Assembly: GCA_037440765.1 (NCBI GenBank)
Contig: JBBITL010000157.1
Coordinates: 1 to 5,241, forward strand
Source: DTKY01 sp037440765
GTDB lineage: Bacteria; Acidobacteriota; Terriglobia; Bryobacterales; Bryobacteraceae
Length of the DNA stretch: 5,241 bases
Direction: 5' to 3'
The notes below the pieces were generated by a model. That model had not been told where the DNA came from and made no database searches. It saw only the letters and a list, made by a program, of their open reading frames with translations. Position numbers and translations under genes: made by a program. Below, piece after piece: positions 1 to 4,447 of this stretch; the stretch's first letter is position 1; each line of letters opens with the position of its first letter.

Positions 1-758
1 CTCAGGATGCGCTCCCTCGGCATGCGCACGATCTCAGCCCTGCGTGACGCAGCCCCCGCCAGCGCCTCCACCATCTCGGACTGCGTGACGGGCCGCAGGT
101 TGGCGATGTTGAAGGCGTGACCCACGGCGGCGGCCTCCTCCATGACGCGAAGGCAGGCCCACACCAGGTCCTTGACGAACACGAACTGCATGAGACGGCG
201 GCCGTCGCCGGGAACTATGACCGGACGCTTCTCGCGAAGGCGGTCCCAGAAGAACGCCTCCCTGTAGAAGGGATTGCCGGGGCCGTAAACGAAGGGCGGC
301 CGGATGGTCACCACCGGCAGGCCGGTGCGCTGGTGGAGCCGGAACAGGGTGCGCTCGCTCATCGCCTTGTTGCGCACGTAAGGGTCGGCGTGGTCGTCCG
401 GCGCCAGCGCGTCGCCCTCATGGTGGTTGAGGCCATCTCCGTAGGCCGCCACGCTGGACATGAAAACGTACCGTTTCAGCCGGTCGCCGCAGGCCCTTGC
501 GGCGGCATCCACCTGGGCCGCCGTGGTGCCCCGCTCCCAATCATAAACGTTGTCGAAGACCACTTCGAAGCCGCGGCCGGCCAGCGCCTGCCGCACGCCG
601 GCCGTGTCGTTACGGTCGGCGACGATCTCCCCCACGCGCCTGCCGAGGCTGTGCCCGGCCTTCCGGTGAAGGATGGTGACCTGGTGGCCGGCCTTCAGCA
701 AACCCGCCACCAGTGGCCTGCCGATGAAAAGTGTGCCTCCGATCACGAGGACGTTCAT
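1..758 (-). CDS. NAD-dependent epimerase/dehydratase (extended-SDR-like), C-terminus missing at window edge
   Basis: The reading frame is open from an ATG at 758 to the left edge (252 codons seen), so the C-terminus lies outside the window. The product starts MNVLVIGGTLFIG, a Rossmann nucleotide-binding loop (residues 7-13, GGTxFIG in place of GxxGxxG). It continues with a beta-strand/Ser motif MSSVAAYG (100-107), the SDR catalytic pair Y127-xxx-K131 (PYVRNK), and the RPPFVYGPG substrate-side motif (153-161) typical of sugar-nucleotide epimerase/dehydratases. QFVFVKDLV (191-199) and FNIAN (216-220) are also family-typical. The family oxidises or isomerises sugar or cyclitol substrates with NAD(P) in the cytoplasm; the substrate here is unknown. 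The GGTxFIG loop resembles the CSP41-like atypical SDR group, but the YxxxK pair argues for an active enzyme. It lies 29 nt behind ino1 on the same strand, so co-transcription is likely. No clear Shine-Dalgarno precedes the ATG. An in-frame GTG five codons upstream is possible but would add residues before the usual MxVLVIGG start. Confidence 0.9.
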   Translation of the reverse strand, partial: MNVLVIGGTLFIGRPLVAGLLKAGHQVTILHRKAGHSLGRRVGEIVADRNDTAGVRQALAGRGFEVVFDNVYDWERGTTAAQVDAAARACGDRLKRYVFMSSVAAYGDGLNHHEGDALAPDDHADPYVRNKAMSERTLFRLHQRTGLPVVTIRPPFVYGPGNPFYREAFFWDRLREKRPVIVPGDGRRLMQFVFVKDLVWACLRVMEEAAAVGHAFNIANLRPVTQSEMVEALAGAASRRAEIVRMPRERIL

Positions 759-787
759 GGGAATCGCTGGCACCAGGCGCGGCGGAG

Positions 788-2107
788 CTAGTCGTAGTAC
801 TCCAGGCCGAGGTGAGTGATCAGATCCTCGCCATTCATCCACCGCAGCGTGTTCTTCAGCTTCATCAACTGTATGAAAATGTCGTGCTCCGGGTAGAGGC
901 CGGGAGCGGTCATGGGCGCCTTGAAGTAGAAGGAAAGCCACTCCTGGATGCCCTTCATGCCTGCCCGCTGCGCCAGGTCCAGGAACAGCACCAGGTCAAG
1001 GACGATGGGCGCGGCCAGAATCGAATCCCGGCACAGGAAATCGATCTTGATCTGCATCGGGTAGCCCATCCACCCGAAGATATCGATGTTGTCCCACCCC
1101 TCCTTGGCGTCTCCGCGCGGCGGATAGTAGTTTATCCGCACCATGTGGTAGAAGTCCTTGTAAAGCTCCGGGTACAGGTCCGGTTGGAGGATGTACTCCA
1201 GCACCGAGAGCTTGGTCTCTTCCTTGGTCTTGAAGGCGCTGGGGTCGTCGAGCACCTCGCCGTCGCGGTTGCCCAGGATGTTGGTCGAATACCATCCCTT
1301 CAACCCCAGCATGCGGGCCTTGAGGCCGGGAGACACGATGGTCTTCATCATCGTCTGGCCGGTCTTGAAATCTTTCCCGCAGACCGGCACCTGCCGCTCC
1401 CGCGCCAGTTCGACCAGGGCCGGCACGTCGCAGGTCAGGTTCGGGGCCCCATTGGCGTGCGGCACGCCCAGTTTCAGGGCGGCGTATGCGTAAACCTGGC
1501 TCGGGGCGATCCCCGGATCGTTCTGGGCCAGCCCGCGCTCGAAGTTCTGGAGCGTCTGGTGGACCTCGGTAGGCTTGTGGTAGACCTCGGTCGAGCCGCA
1601 CCAGATCATCATCAGCCGCGAGGCGCCGGTCGTCTTCTGGAAGCTGCGGATGTCCTCCATGACGGCCTCGGCCTTATCCATCTTGGACCCGCCCTCCTTG
1701 ACGTGGGTGCCGTGCAGGCGGCGCACGTAGTCCGGGTCGAAAACCGCTTTCATGGGCTTGATGGCGGTCAGGGGGGCCTTGACCTTCTCCAGGTCAGCCT
1801 TGTCCAGAACCCCCGCCTTCAGGGCGGCCTCGTAGATGTTGTCCTCGAAAATGTCCCATCCGCCTATCGCCAGGTCGTCAAGCGCGGCTAGCGGGACGAA
1901 GTCCTTGATCTTGGGGCTCCTGCCGTCGGTGCGTTTGCCGAGGCGAATGGCGGCCAGCTGTGTGAGGGACCCGATCGGCTGGGCCCAGCCGGCTTTTACA
2001 GCCTCTAAGCCCGCCACGAAAGTGGACGTTACGGCGCCCATGCCCGGAATCAGGACCCCGAGCTTCCCCTTTGGCGGGGCGATCTTCACATTCTCCTGGG
2101 TAGGCAA
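788..2107 (-). CDS. ino1: Inositol-3-phosphate synthase (myo-inositol-1-phosphate synthase)
   Basis: This 439-aa protein matches the myo-inositol-1-phosphate synthase family along its whole length. The enzyme converts D-glucose 6-phosphate to 1D-myo-inositol 3-phosphate through NAD-bound oxidation, aldol cyclisation and reduction in the cytoplasm, the first step of inositol synthesis. Visible landmarks are the NAD loop PGMGAVTST (21-29), GWDIFEDN (83-90), NGAPNLTCD (219-227), GKDFKTGQT (244-252, corresponding to DDFKSGQT of the yeast enzyme), LGNRDG (278-283), GDAK (332-335, aligned with yeast GDSK), DSILAAP (361-367) and FKAPMTAPG (395-403, aligned with yeast LKAPLTRPG). The lysines in these motifs (K248, K335, K396) are the ones expected at the active site. 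It is shorter than the 533-aa yeast enzyme but complete. The start is TTG, chosen because GAGGAG lies 10 nt upstream; no in-frame ATG is available. A GTG at codon 7 is too close to the internal AGGAG. It probably heads an operon with the downstream epimerase. Confidence 0.96.
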   Translation of the reverse strand: MPTQENVKIAPPKGKLGVLIPGMGAVTSTFVAGLEAVKAGWAQPIGSLTQLAAIRLGKRTDGRSPKIKDFVPLAALDDLAIGGWDIFEDNIYEAALKAGVLDKADLEKVKAPLTAIKPMKAVFDPDYVRRLHGTHVKEGGSKMDKAEAVMEDIRSFQKTTGASRLMMIWCGSTEVYHKPTEVHQTLQNFERGLAQNDPGIAPSQVYAYAALKLGVPHANGAPNLTCDVPALVELARERQVPVCGKDFKTGQTMMKTIVSPGLKARMLGLKGWYSTNILGNRDGEVLDDPSAFKTKEETKLSVLEYILQPDLYPELYKDFYHMVRINYYPPRGDAKEGWDNIDIFGWMGYPMQIKIDFLCRDSILAAPIVLDLVLFLDLAQRAGMKGIQEWLSFYFKAPMTAPGLYPEHDIFIQLMKLKNTLRWMNGEDLITHLGLEYYD

Positions 2108-2117
2108 AGGTGTGTTT

Positions 2118-2123
2118 CTCCTC
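2118..2123 (-). promoter_or_regulatory. Shine-Dalgarno GAGGAG of ino1, fixing its TTG start
   Basis: On the minus strand GAGGAG lies 10 nt before the TTG at 2107. It is the only strong anti-16S match near the 5' end that leaves a usable spacing, so it supports initiation at this non-ATG codon. Confidence 0.7.
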
Positions 2124-2158
2124 GATAGGTCGGCGCTCTGAAGTGCGTGCAGACGTAA

Positions 2159-2167
2159 TGTTATACT
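2159..2167 (+). promoter_or_regulatory. Candidate extended -10 for the LytTR gene (TGtTATACT)
   Basis: TG at 2159-2160, one base, then TATACT (5 of 6 to TATAAT) form an extended -10 element. The last base is 10 nt before the GTG start at 2177, so a transcript beginning 7 or so bases downstream would have almost no leader. A weak -35 (CTGAAG, 2138-2143) lies at 18-bp spacing. No Shine-Dalgarno is present between 2150 and 2176, in line with leaderless initiation. Confidence 0.5.
2160..2165 (-). promoter_or_regulatory. Candidate -10 element for ino1 (TATAAC)
   Basis: The minus strand reads TATAAC, five of six bases of the sigma-70-type consensus. Transcription would begin near 2153 and give an approximately 46-nt leader containing the ino1 Shine-Dalgarno. 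No convincing -35 is seen: the expected place falls inside the first codons of the divergent LytTR gene. The element overlaps the opposite-strand -10 at 2162-2167. It is inferred from sequence only. Confidence 0.4.
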
Positions 2168-2176
2168 ACCATTCTC

Positions 2177-2953
2177 GTGACAGATCGCGCGACGGCGACG
2201 CTGGGAGCGATTATCGTCGACGACGAGCAGTTGGCCTGCGACGAGTTGTCCTTTCTCCTCAAACAGTTCCCGTACATCGAGGTTATCGGCACCGGCTCTA
2301 ACGGGCTGGAAGCGCTGAACTTAATCGAGCGGCTGGAGCCCGATGTGGCCTTTCTGGACGTCCAGATGCCGGGCCTGGACGGGCTGGGGGTGATCCGGAA
2401 AGCCCGTGAGATGGGGCTGCCGCTCCCGCACTTCATCCTGGCCACGGCCTACGACCAGTACGCAATACAGGCCTTTCGTCTGGAGGCCCTCGACTACGTC
2501 CTGAAACCGGTCGACAAGGAGCGGTTGGCGGAGACCGTCGACCGGGTCCGCCGCGCGGCCCAGGAAAAGCAGAAGCCGGAGCCAGCCGAGGTCCCGGCCG
2601 CCCGAAGCCTGCCTCAGCGGACCAAGCTGCTGGTGAAGAGCGGCAGCCGCAGTTTTGTCATCGACGCCCAGGACATGGTCTACGCCACCATCGACAACGG
2701 CCTGATCACGATGGTGACCGCCTCGATGGAAGGCCAGTCGAACTACCGCACGCTGGAGGAGCTTCAGTCCGCCCTAGACCCGGATGCTTTCTGGCGCGTG
2801 CACCGCTCGTACCTGGTCAACATCAACCGGATCAAGGAGCTTATCCCCTGGTTCAAGTCCAGCTACCAGATCCGCATGGACGACAAGAAGCAGACCGAGA
2901 TTCCGGTGAGCCGGGTCCAGACAAAGCGCCTCCGCGCCCTGCTCAAGCTCTGA
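2177..2953 (+). CDS. LytTR-family response regulator (REC + LytTR DNA-binding domain)
   Basis: This 258-aa two-domain response regulator is of the LytR/AlgR type. Residues about 10-127 form the receiver domain: acidic pocket D15-D16-E17 (IIVDDE), phosphoacceptor D61 in FLDVQMPGLDG, switch T90 in LATAYD, and K110 in the LKP motif. A charged, proline-containing linker (about 128-147) leads to the LytTR domain (about 148-253), with the typical FWRVHRSYLVNINRIKEL helix/strand block (205-222) and IPVSR (242-246). Phosphorylation by a histidine kinase normally drives dimerisation and binding to direct-repeat promoter sites. No kinase gene is in this window, so its partner is unknown. The GTG start at 2177 leaves nine residues before the first receiver strand, as expected. 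It has no Shine-Dalgarno but an extended -10 just upstream. It diverges from ino1 by 69 nt, making control of that promoter or self-control plausible but unproven. Its 3' end overlaps the convergent zinc-ribbon gene. Confidence 0.96.
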   Translation: MTDRATATLGAIIVDDEQLACDELSFLLKQFPYIEVIGTGSNGLEALNLIERLEPDVAFLDVQMPGLDGLGVIRKAREMGLPLPHFILATAYDQYAIQAFRLEALDYVLKPVDKERLAETVDRVRRAAQEKQKPEPAEVPAARSLPQRTKLLVKSGSRSFVIDAQDMVYATIDNGLITMVTASMEGQSNYRTLEELQSALDPDAFWRVHRSYLVNINRIKELIPWFKSSYQIRMDDKKQTEIPVSRVQTKRLRALLKL

Positions 2954-3263
2954 GACGGCGGTAGGCTGCATCCGGGGTGAAGAAATTGCGCGCTCCGCAC
3001 TGCGGACACCGGTAGAGCGGCCCGCTCCTTGCGAGCCCACTCGATGGACGCCCCGAGCCGCAACGCACGCAGACGTTAGCCCACGGTTCTGGCGACACCG
3101 GCAGACTGAGCTTCCCGAAGTACGAGGCCCAACCGTACACGGCCAGGCGCGTCCGGGCGACACGGTCTATCAGCCGCAACAGGGCGTTCAGCAGAACCAG
3201 GACCGTCTCGTTCCCGCCGCCGCTTCCCAGGTCCAACAGGAAGGCATCCTTCGCGAGTGACAT
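2943..3263 (-). CDS. Small zinc-ribbon protein of unknown function
   Basis: This is a 106-aa protein that I do not recognise. The C-terminal third holds a clear zinc ribbon: C65-VR-C68-G, 17 residues, then C86-PQ-C89-G, followed by ARNFF. The N-terminal half is leucine-rich and probably helical (SLAKDAFLLDLG and TVLVLLNALLRLIDRV, residues 2-36), not long enough for a certain membrane helix. Codon third positions are G/C-rich, as in the neighbouring genes, which supports real coding. The ATG at 3263 is preferred. A GTG at 3278 would add five plausible residues (VYEIL), and neither start has a strong Shine-Dalgarno. It begins 41 nt after the YjbQ-family stop on the same strand, so the two are probably co-transcribed. 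Its stop codon lies inside the end of the convergent LytTR gene (11-nt overlap), leaving no room for a separate terminator. Zinc ribbons bind nucleic acids or proteins, but no specific role can be assigned. Confidence 0.72.
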   Translation of the reverse strand: MSLAKDAFLLDLGSGGGNETVLVLLNALLRLIDRVARTRLAVYGWASYFGKLSLPVSPEPWANVCVRCGSGRPSSGLARSGPLYRCPQCGARNFFTPDAAYRRLRA

Positions 3264-3304
3264 GAGGATCTCGTACACGCCAGCGGAACCGGCCTTCCGT
3301 GGTC

Positions 3305-3724
3305 CTATTCGCCGATGATCTTCACGAGCACGCGCTTGCGGCGGCGGCCGTCGAACTCGCCGTAGAAGATCTGCTCCCAGGGGCCGAAGTCCAGCTTGCC
3401 TTTGGTGACGGCCACCACCACCTCGCGGCCCATGACCGACCTCTTCAGGTGGGCGTCGGCGTTGTCCTCGCCCGTGTTGTTGTGGTCGTACTTCGACAGC
3501 GGCTCGTGTGGCGCCAGATGCTCGAGCCACTTCTCGAAGTCGCGGTGCAGGCCCGACTCGTCGTCGTTGATGAAGACCGACGCCGTGATGTGCATTGCGT
3601 TGACCAGTACCAGACCTTCCTGGATGCCGCTCTCCGACAGGCAGGAGGCGACCTTCGGGGTGATGTTGAGGAATCCCCGCCGGCTTGGAATTTCAAACCA
3701 GAGTTCTTTTCTGTAGCTCTTCAT
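3305..3724 (-). CDS. YjbQ/UPF0047 family protein
   Basis: This 139-aa protein has the usual length and sequence of the YjbQ (UPF0047) family. It shows the N-terminal FLNIT (18-22), VNAMHITASVFINDDE (41-56), the histidine-rich loop YDHNNTGEDNADAHLK (79-94), and FGPWEQIFYGEFDGRRRKR (113-131). The conserved histidines H45, H81 and H92 form the presumed metal-binding or catalytic cluster. The family is widespread and cytoplasmic; its physiological role is unsettled, with a weak thiamin-phosphate-synthase activity described for E. coli YjbQ. The ATG at 3724 is chosen because MKSYRKELWF matches the family N-terminus. An in-frame ATG at 3733 would add three residues but overlaps the candidate -10, and longer upstream extensions are low-complexity arginine-rich shadow. 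No Shine-Dalgarno is present. It is likely co-transcribed with the downstream zinc-ribbon gene, and diverges from the FxLYD/DUF2393-like gene by 21 nt. Confidence 0.93.
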   Translation of the reverse strand: MKSYRKELWFEIPSRRGFLNITPKVASCLSESGIQEGLVLVNAMHITASVFINDDESGLHRDFEKWLEHLAPHEPLSKYDHNNTGEDNADAHLKRSVMGREVVVAVTKGKLDFGPWEQIFYGEFDGRRRKRVLVKIIGE

Positions 3725-3727
3725 CCA

Positions 3728-3736
3728 TGTCATATT
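3728..3736 (+). promoter_or_regulatory. Candidate extended -10 for the FxLYD/DUF2393-like gene (TGtCATATT)
   Basis: TG (3728-3729), one base, then CATATT (4 of 6 to TATAAT) end 10 nt before the ATG at 3746. The hexamer is weaker than the others here; TATTGT at 3733-3738 is an alternative reading. AGGGGAG directly abuts the ATG, too close for a normal Shine-Dalgarno. Confidence 0.35.
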
Positions 3737-3739
3737 GTA
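3734..3739 (-). promoter_or_regulatory. Candidate -10 element for the YjbQ-family gene (TACAAT)
   Basis: The minus strand reads TACAAT (5 of 6 to TATAAT), its last base 10 nt before the ATG at 3724. The implied transcript start (about 3727) leaves a leader of a few bases at most. No -35 is convincing. It overlaps the opposite-strand -10 at 3731-3736. Confidence 0.45.
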
Positions 3740-3745
3740 GGGGAG

Positions 3746-4231
3746 ATGGCACCGGAACCTGGCAGCGAAGCGCGGGAGCGGGACAGGCGGTTCCCGGCCG
3801 CGGCGGTCTTGATCCTGGCGGCCATGCTGGCGGTGGCGGGCGGGTTCTGGTATCTGGATCACCAGTCCAGGAGAATCACGCCAGTCAAGGCCGTGCTGAC
3901 GCCTGAGGCCAAGGCCTACGTGAAGTACCTCCGGCTGGAGGGTGTCGAGATGAAGGCCACCGACACCTTCCTGAGGCAGACGCTGGTGGAGATTCTCGGA
4001 ACCATCACCAATTTCGGCGACCGCAACCTGGATTCAGTCGATATCAACTGCGTCTTCTACGATCCCTACGGCCAAGTGGTGCTGCGCGAGCGGGTAGCCA
4101 TCGTCCGCAGCCGCCAGGGGGGTATCAAGCCGGGAGAGACCAAGAACTTCCGGCTGGCCTTCGATACCATCCCGGAGAGCTGGAACCAGGCCCTTCCCCA
4201 ACTGGTCATAGCCCAGATCGTCTTCAATTGA
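3746..4231 (+). CDS. Membrane-anchored FxLYD/DUF2393-like domain protein
   Basis: This 161-aa protein has a short charged N-terminus (residues 1-16, arginine-rich), one hydrophobic segment (about 17-37, AAAVLILAAMLAVAGGFWYL), and a soluble C-terminal domain. The arginines before the helix predict an uncleaved type II signal anchor with the C-terminal domain outside the cytoplasm. That domain (about 58-160) looks like an immunoglobulin-like beta sandwich: ILGTITNFGDRNL (83-95), the VFYDPYGQVVLRE block with the FYD motif (103-115), KPGETKNFRLAFDTIPESWN (128-147), and a final strand LVIAQIVF. This pattern matches FxLYD/DUF2393-type proteins that I associate with Acidobacteriota. The molecular function is unknown; such domains are usually thought to bind or stabilise envelope partners. 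The start at 3746 is chosen because it includes the positive residues before the membrane helix; the internal Met in the helix would destroy the anchor. Nothing links it functionally to the divergent YjbQ gene. Confidence 0.85.
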   Translation: MAPEPGSEARERDRRFPAAAVLILAAMLAVAGGFWYLDHQSRRITPVKAVLTPEAKAYVKYLRLEGVEMKATDTFLRQTLVEILGTITNFGDRNLDSVDINCVFYDPYGQVVLRERVAIVRSRQGGIKPGETKNFRLAFDTIPESWNQALPQLVIAQIVFN

Positions 4232-4443
4232 GTCCCTCGGGGCAGTTGTCGCCAAAGCCCGCGACCGGGGCCGGGGGCCGTGAGCGAGCCGGCCGGCATA
4301 GCGGCTCAGCCTGCCTTGTGCGGCCACAGGAGAAAGTAGCGTAAGATGAGTCCAGCCGCCGCCGCATCAGTTTTCAACTACGGGCGGGGCGTCCTCACCT
4401 GGCGCGAGGAGCCAGGAGATTCCGGTCAGCTTGGAGGCTGCTC
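4232..4443. other. Spacer upstream of the sugar epimerase; no strong signal
   Basis: Apart from the possible 33-codon ORF at 4346, this 212-nt stretch holds no gene I can support. It contains a GC-rich 10-bp palindrome (4288-4297) and short TGAGC/GCTCA arms (4281-4285 and 4304-4308), but no T-run, so no intrinsic terminator can be called after the FxLYD/DUF2393-like gene. No convincing promoter is visible. Confidence 0.5.
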
Positions 4444-4447
4444 GTGA
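4346..4447 (+). CDS. Possible 33-aa ORF overlapping the epimerase start (GTGA)
   Basis: An ATG at 4346 opens a 33-codon frame whose TGA stop (4445-4447) overlaps the GTG start of the sugar epimerase in the 4-nt arrangement GTGA, typical of translational coupling. AGGAG lies at 4328-4332, 13 nt upstream of the ATG, which is longer than usual. The product (starting MSPAAAASVFNYGRG) matches nothing I know and has no domain or membrane segment. It could be a small leader peptide, or chance, since such overlaps occur randomly and the epimerase has its own good Shine-Dalgarno. Confidence 0.25.
   Translation: MSPAAAASVFNYGRGVLTWREEPGDSGQLGGCS
4433..4437 (+). promoter_or_regulatory. Shine-Dalgarno GGAGG of the sugar epimerase gene
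   Basis: GGAGG with a 6-nt spacer before the GTG at 4444 is close to ideal. It decides the start of the epimerase frame, which has no ATG until codon 8. Confidence 0.75.

Larger units (their letters stand above)
2157..2173. promoter_or_regulatory. Imperfect 17-bp dyad over the divergent -10 elements, possible operator
   Basis: The sequence has the symmetric form AATGnTAnnnTAnCATT, with six of eight pairs matching around a centre at 2165. It covers both opposed -10 hexamers of the ino1/LytTR intergenic region, where a bound dimer would block both promoters. Part of the symmetry is inherent in two facing AT-rich -10 boxes, so the operator role is only a possibility. Confidence 0.25.

Noticed and set aside
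117..791. Plus-strand open frame of 224 codons at the left end
   Set aside because: It is the complement of the NAD-dependent epimerase gene, whose Rossmann loop and YxxxK motif are clear on the minus strand; the plus product shows no family features.
731..1891. Long plus-strand open frame of 386 codons opposite ino1
   Set aside because: It lies antisense to a complete, motif-rich inositol phosphate synthase. Its product is histidine/valine/leucine-rich with no recognisable domain, as expected from the complement of high-GC codons.
3264..3530. N-terminal extension of the zinc-ribbon frame into the YjbQ gene
   Set aside because: The extension is arginine/proline/glycine-rich out-of-frame reading of the YjbQ gene on the same strand; family-like composition begins only around 3278-3263.
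3299..3745. Plus-strand extension upstream of the FxLYD/DUF2393-like protein
   Set aside because: This part is antisense to the YjbQ gene. The real protein begins at 3746, just ahead of its positive residues and membrane anchor.
3725..3862. N-terminal extension of the YjbQ frame
   Set aside because: The added residues are low-complexity and antisense to the membrane-anchor region; the YjbQ family N-terminus starts at MKSYRKEL (3724).
4281..4308. GC-rich palindrome and short inverted arms after the FxLYD/DUF2393-like gene, considered as a terminator
   Set aside because: The stem is short and interrupted and no T-tract follows; such palindromes are common by chance in GC-rich DNA.
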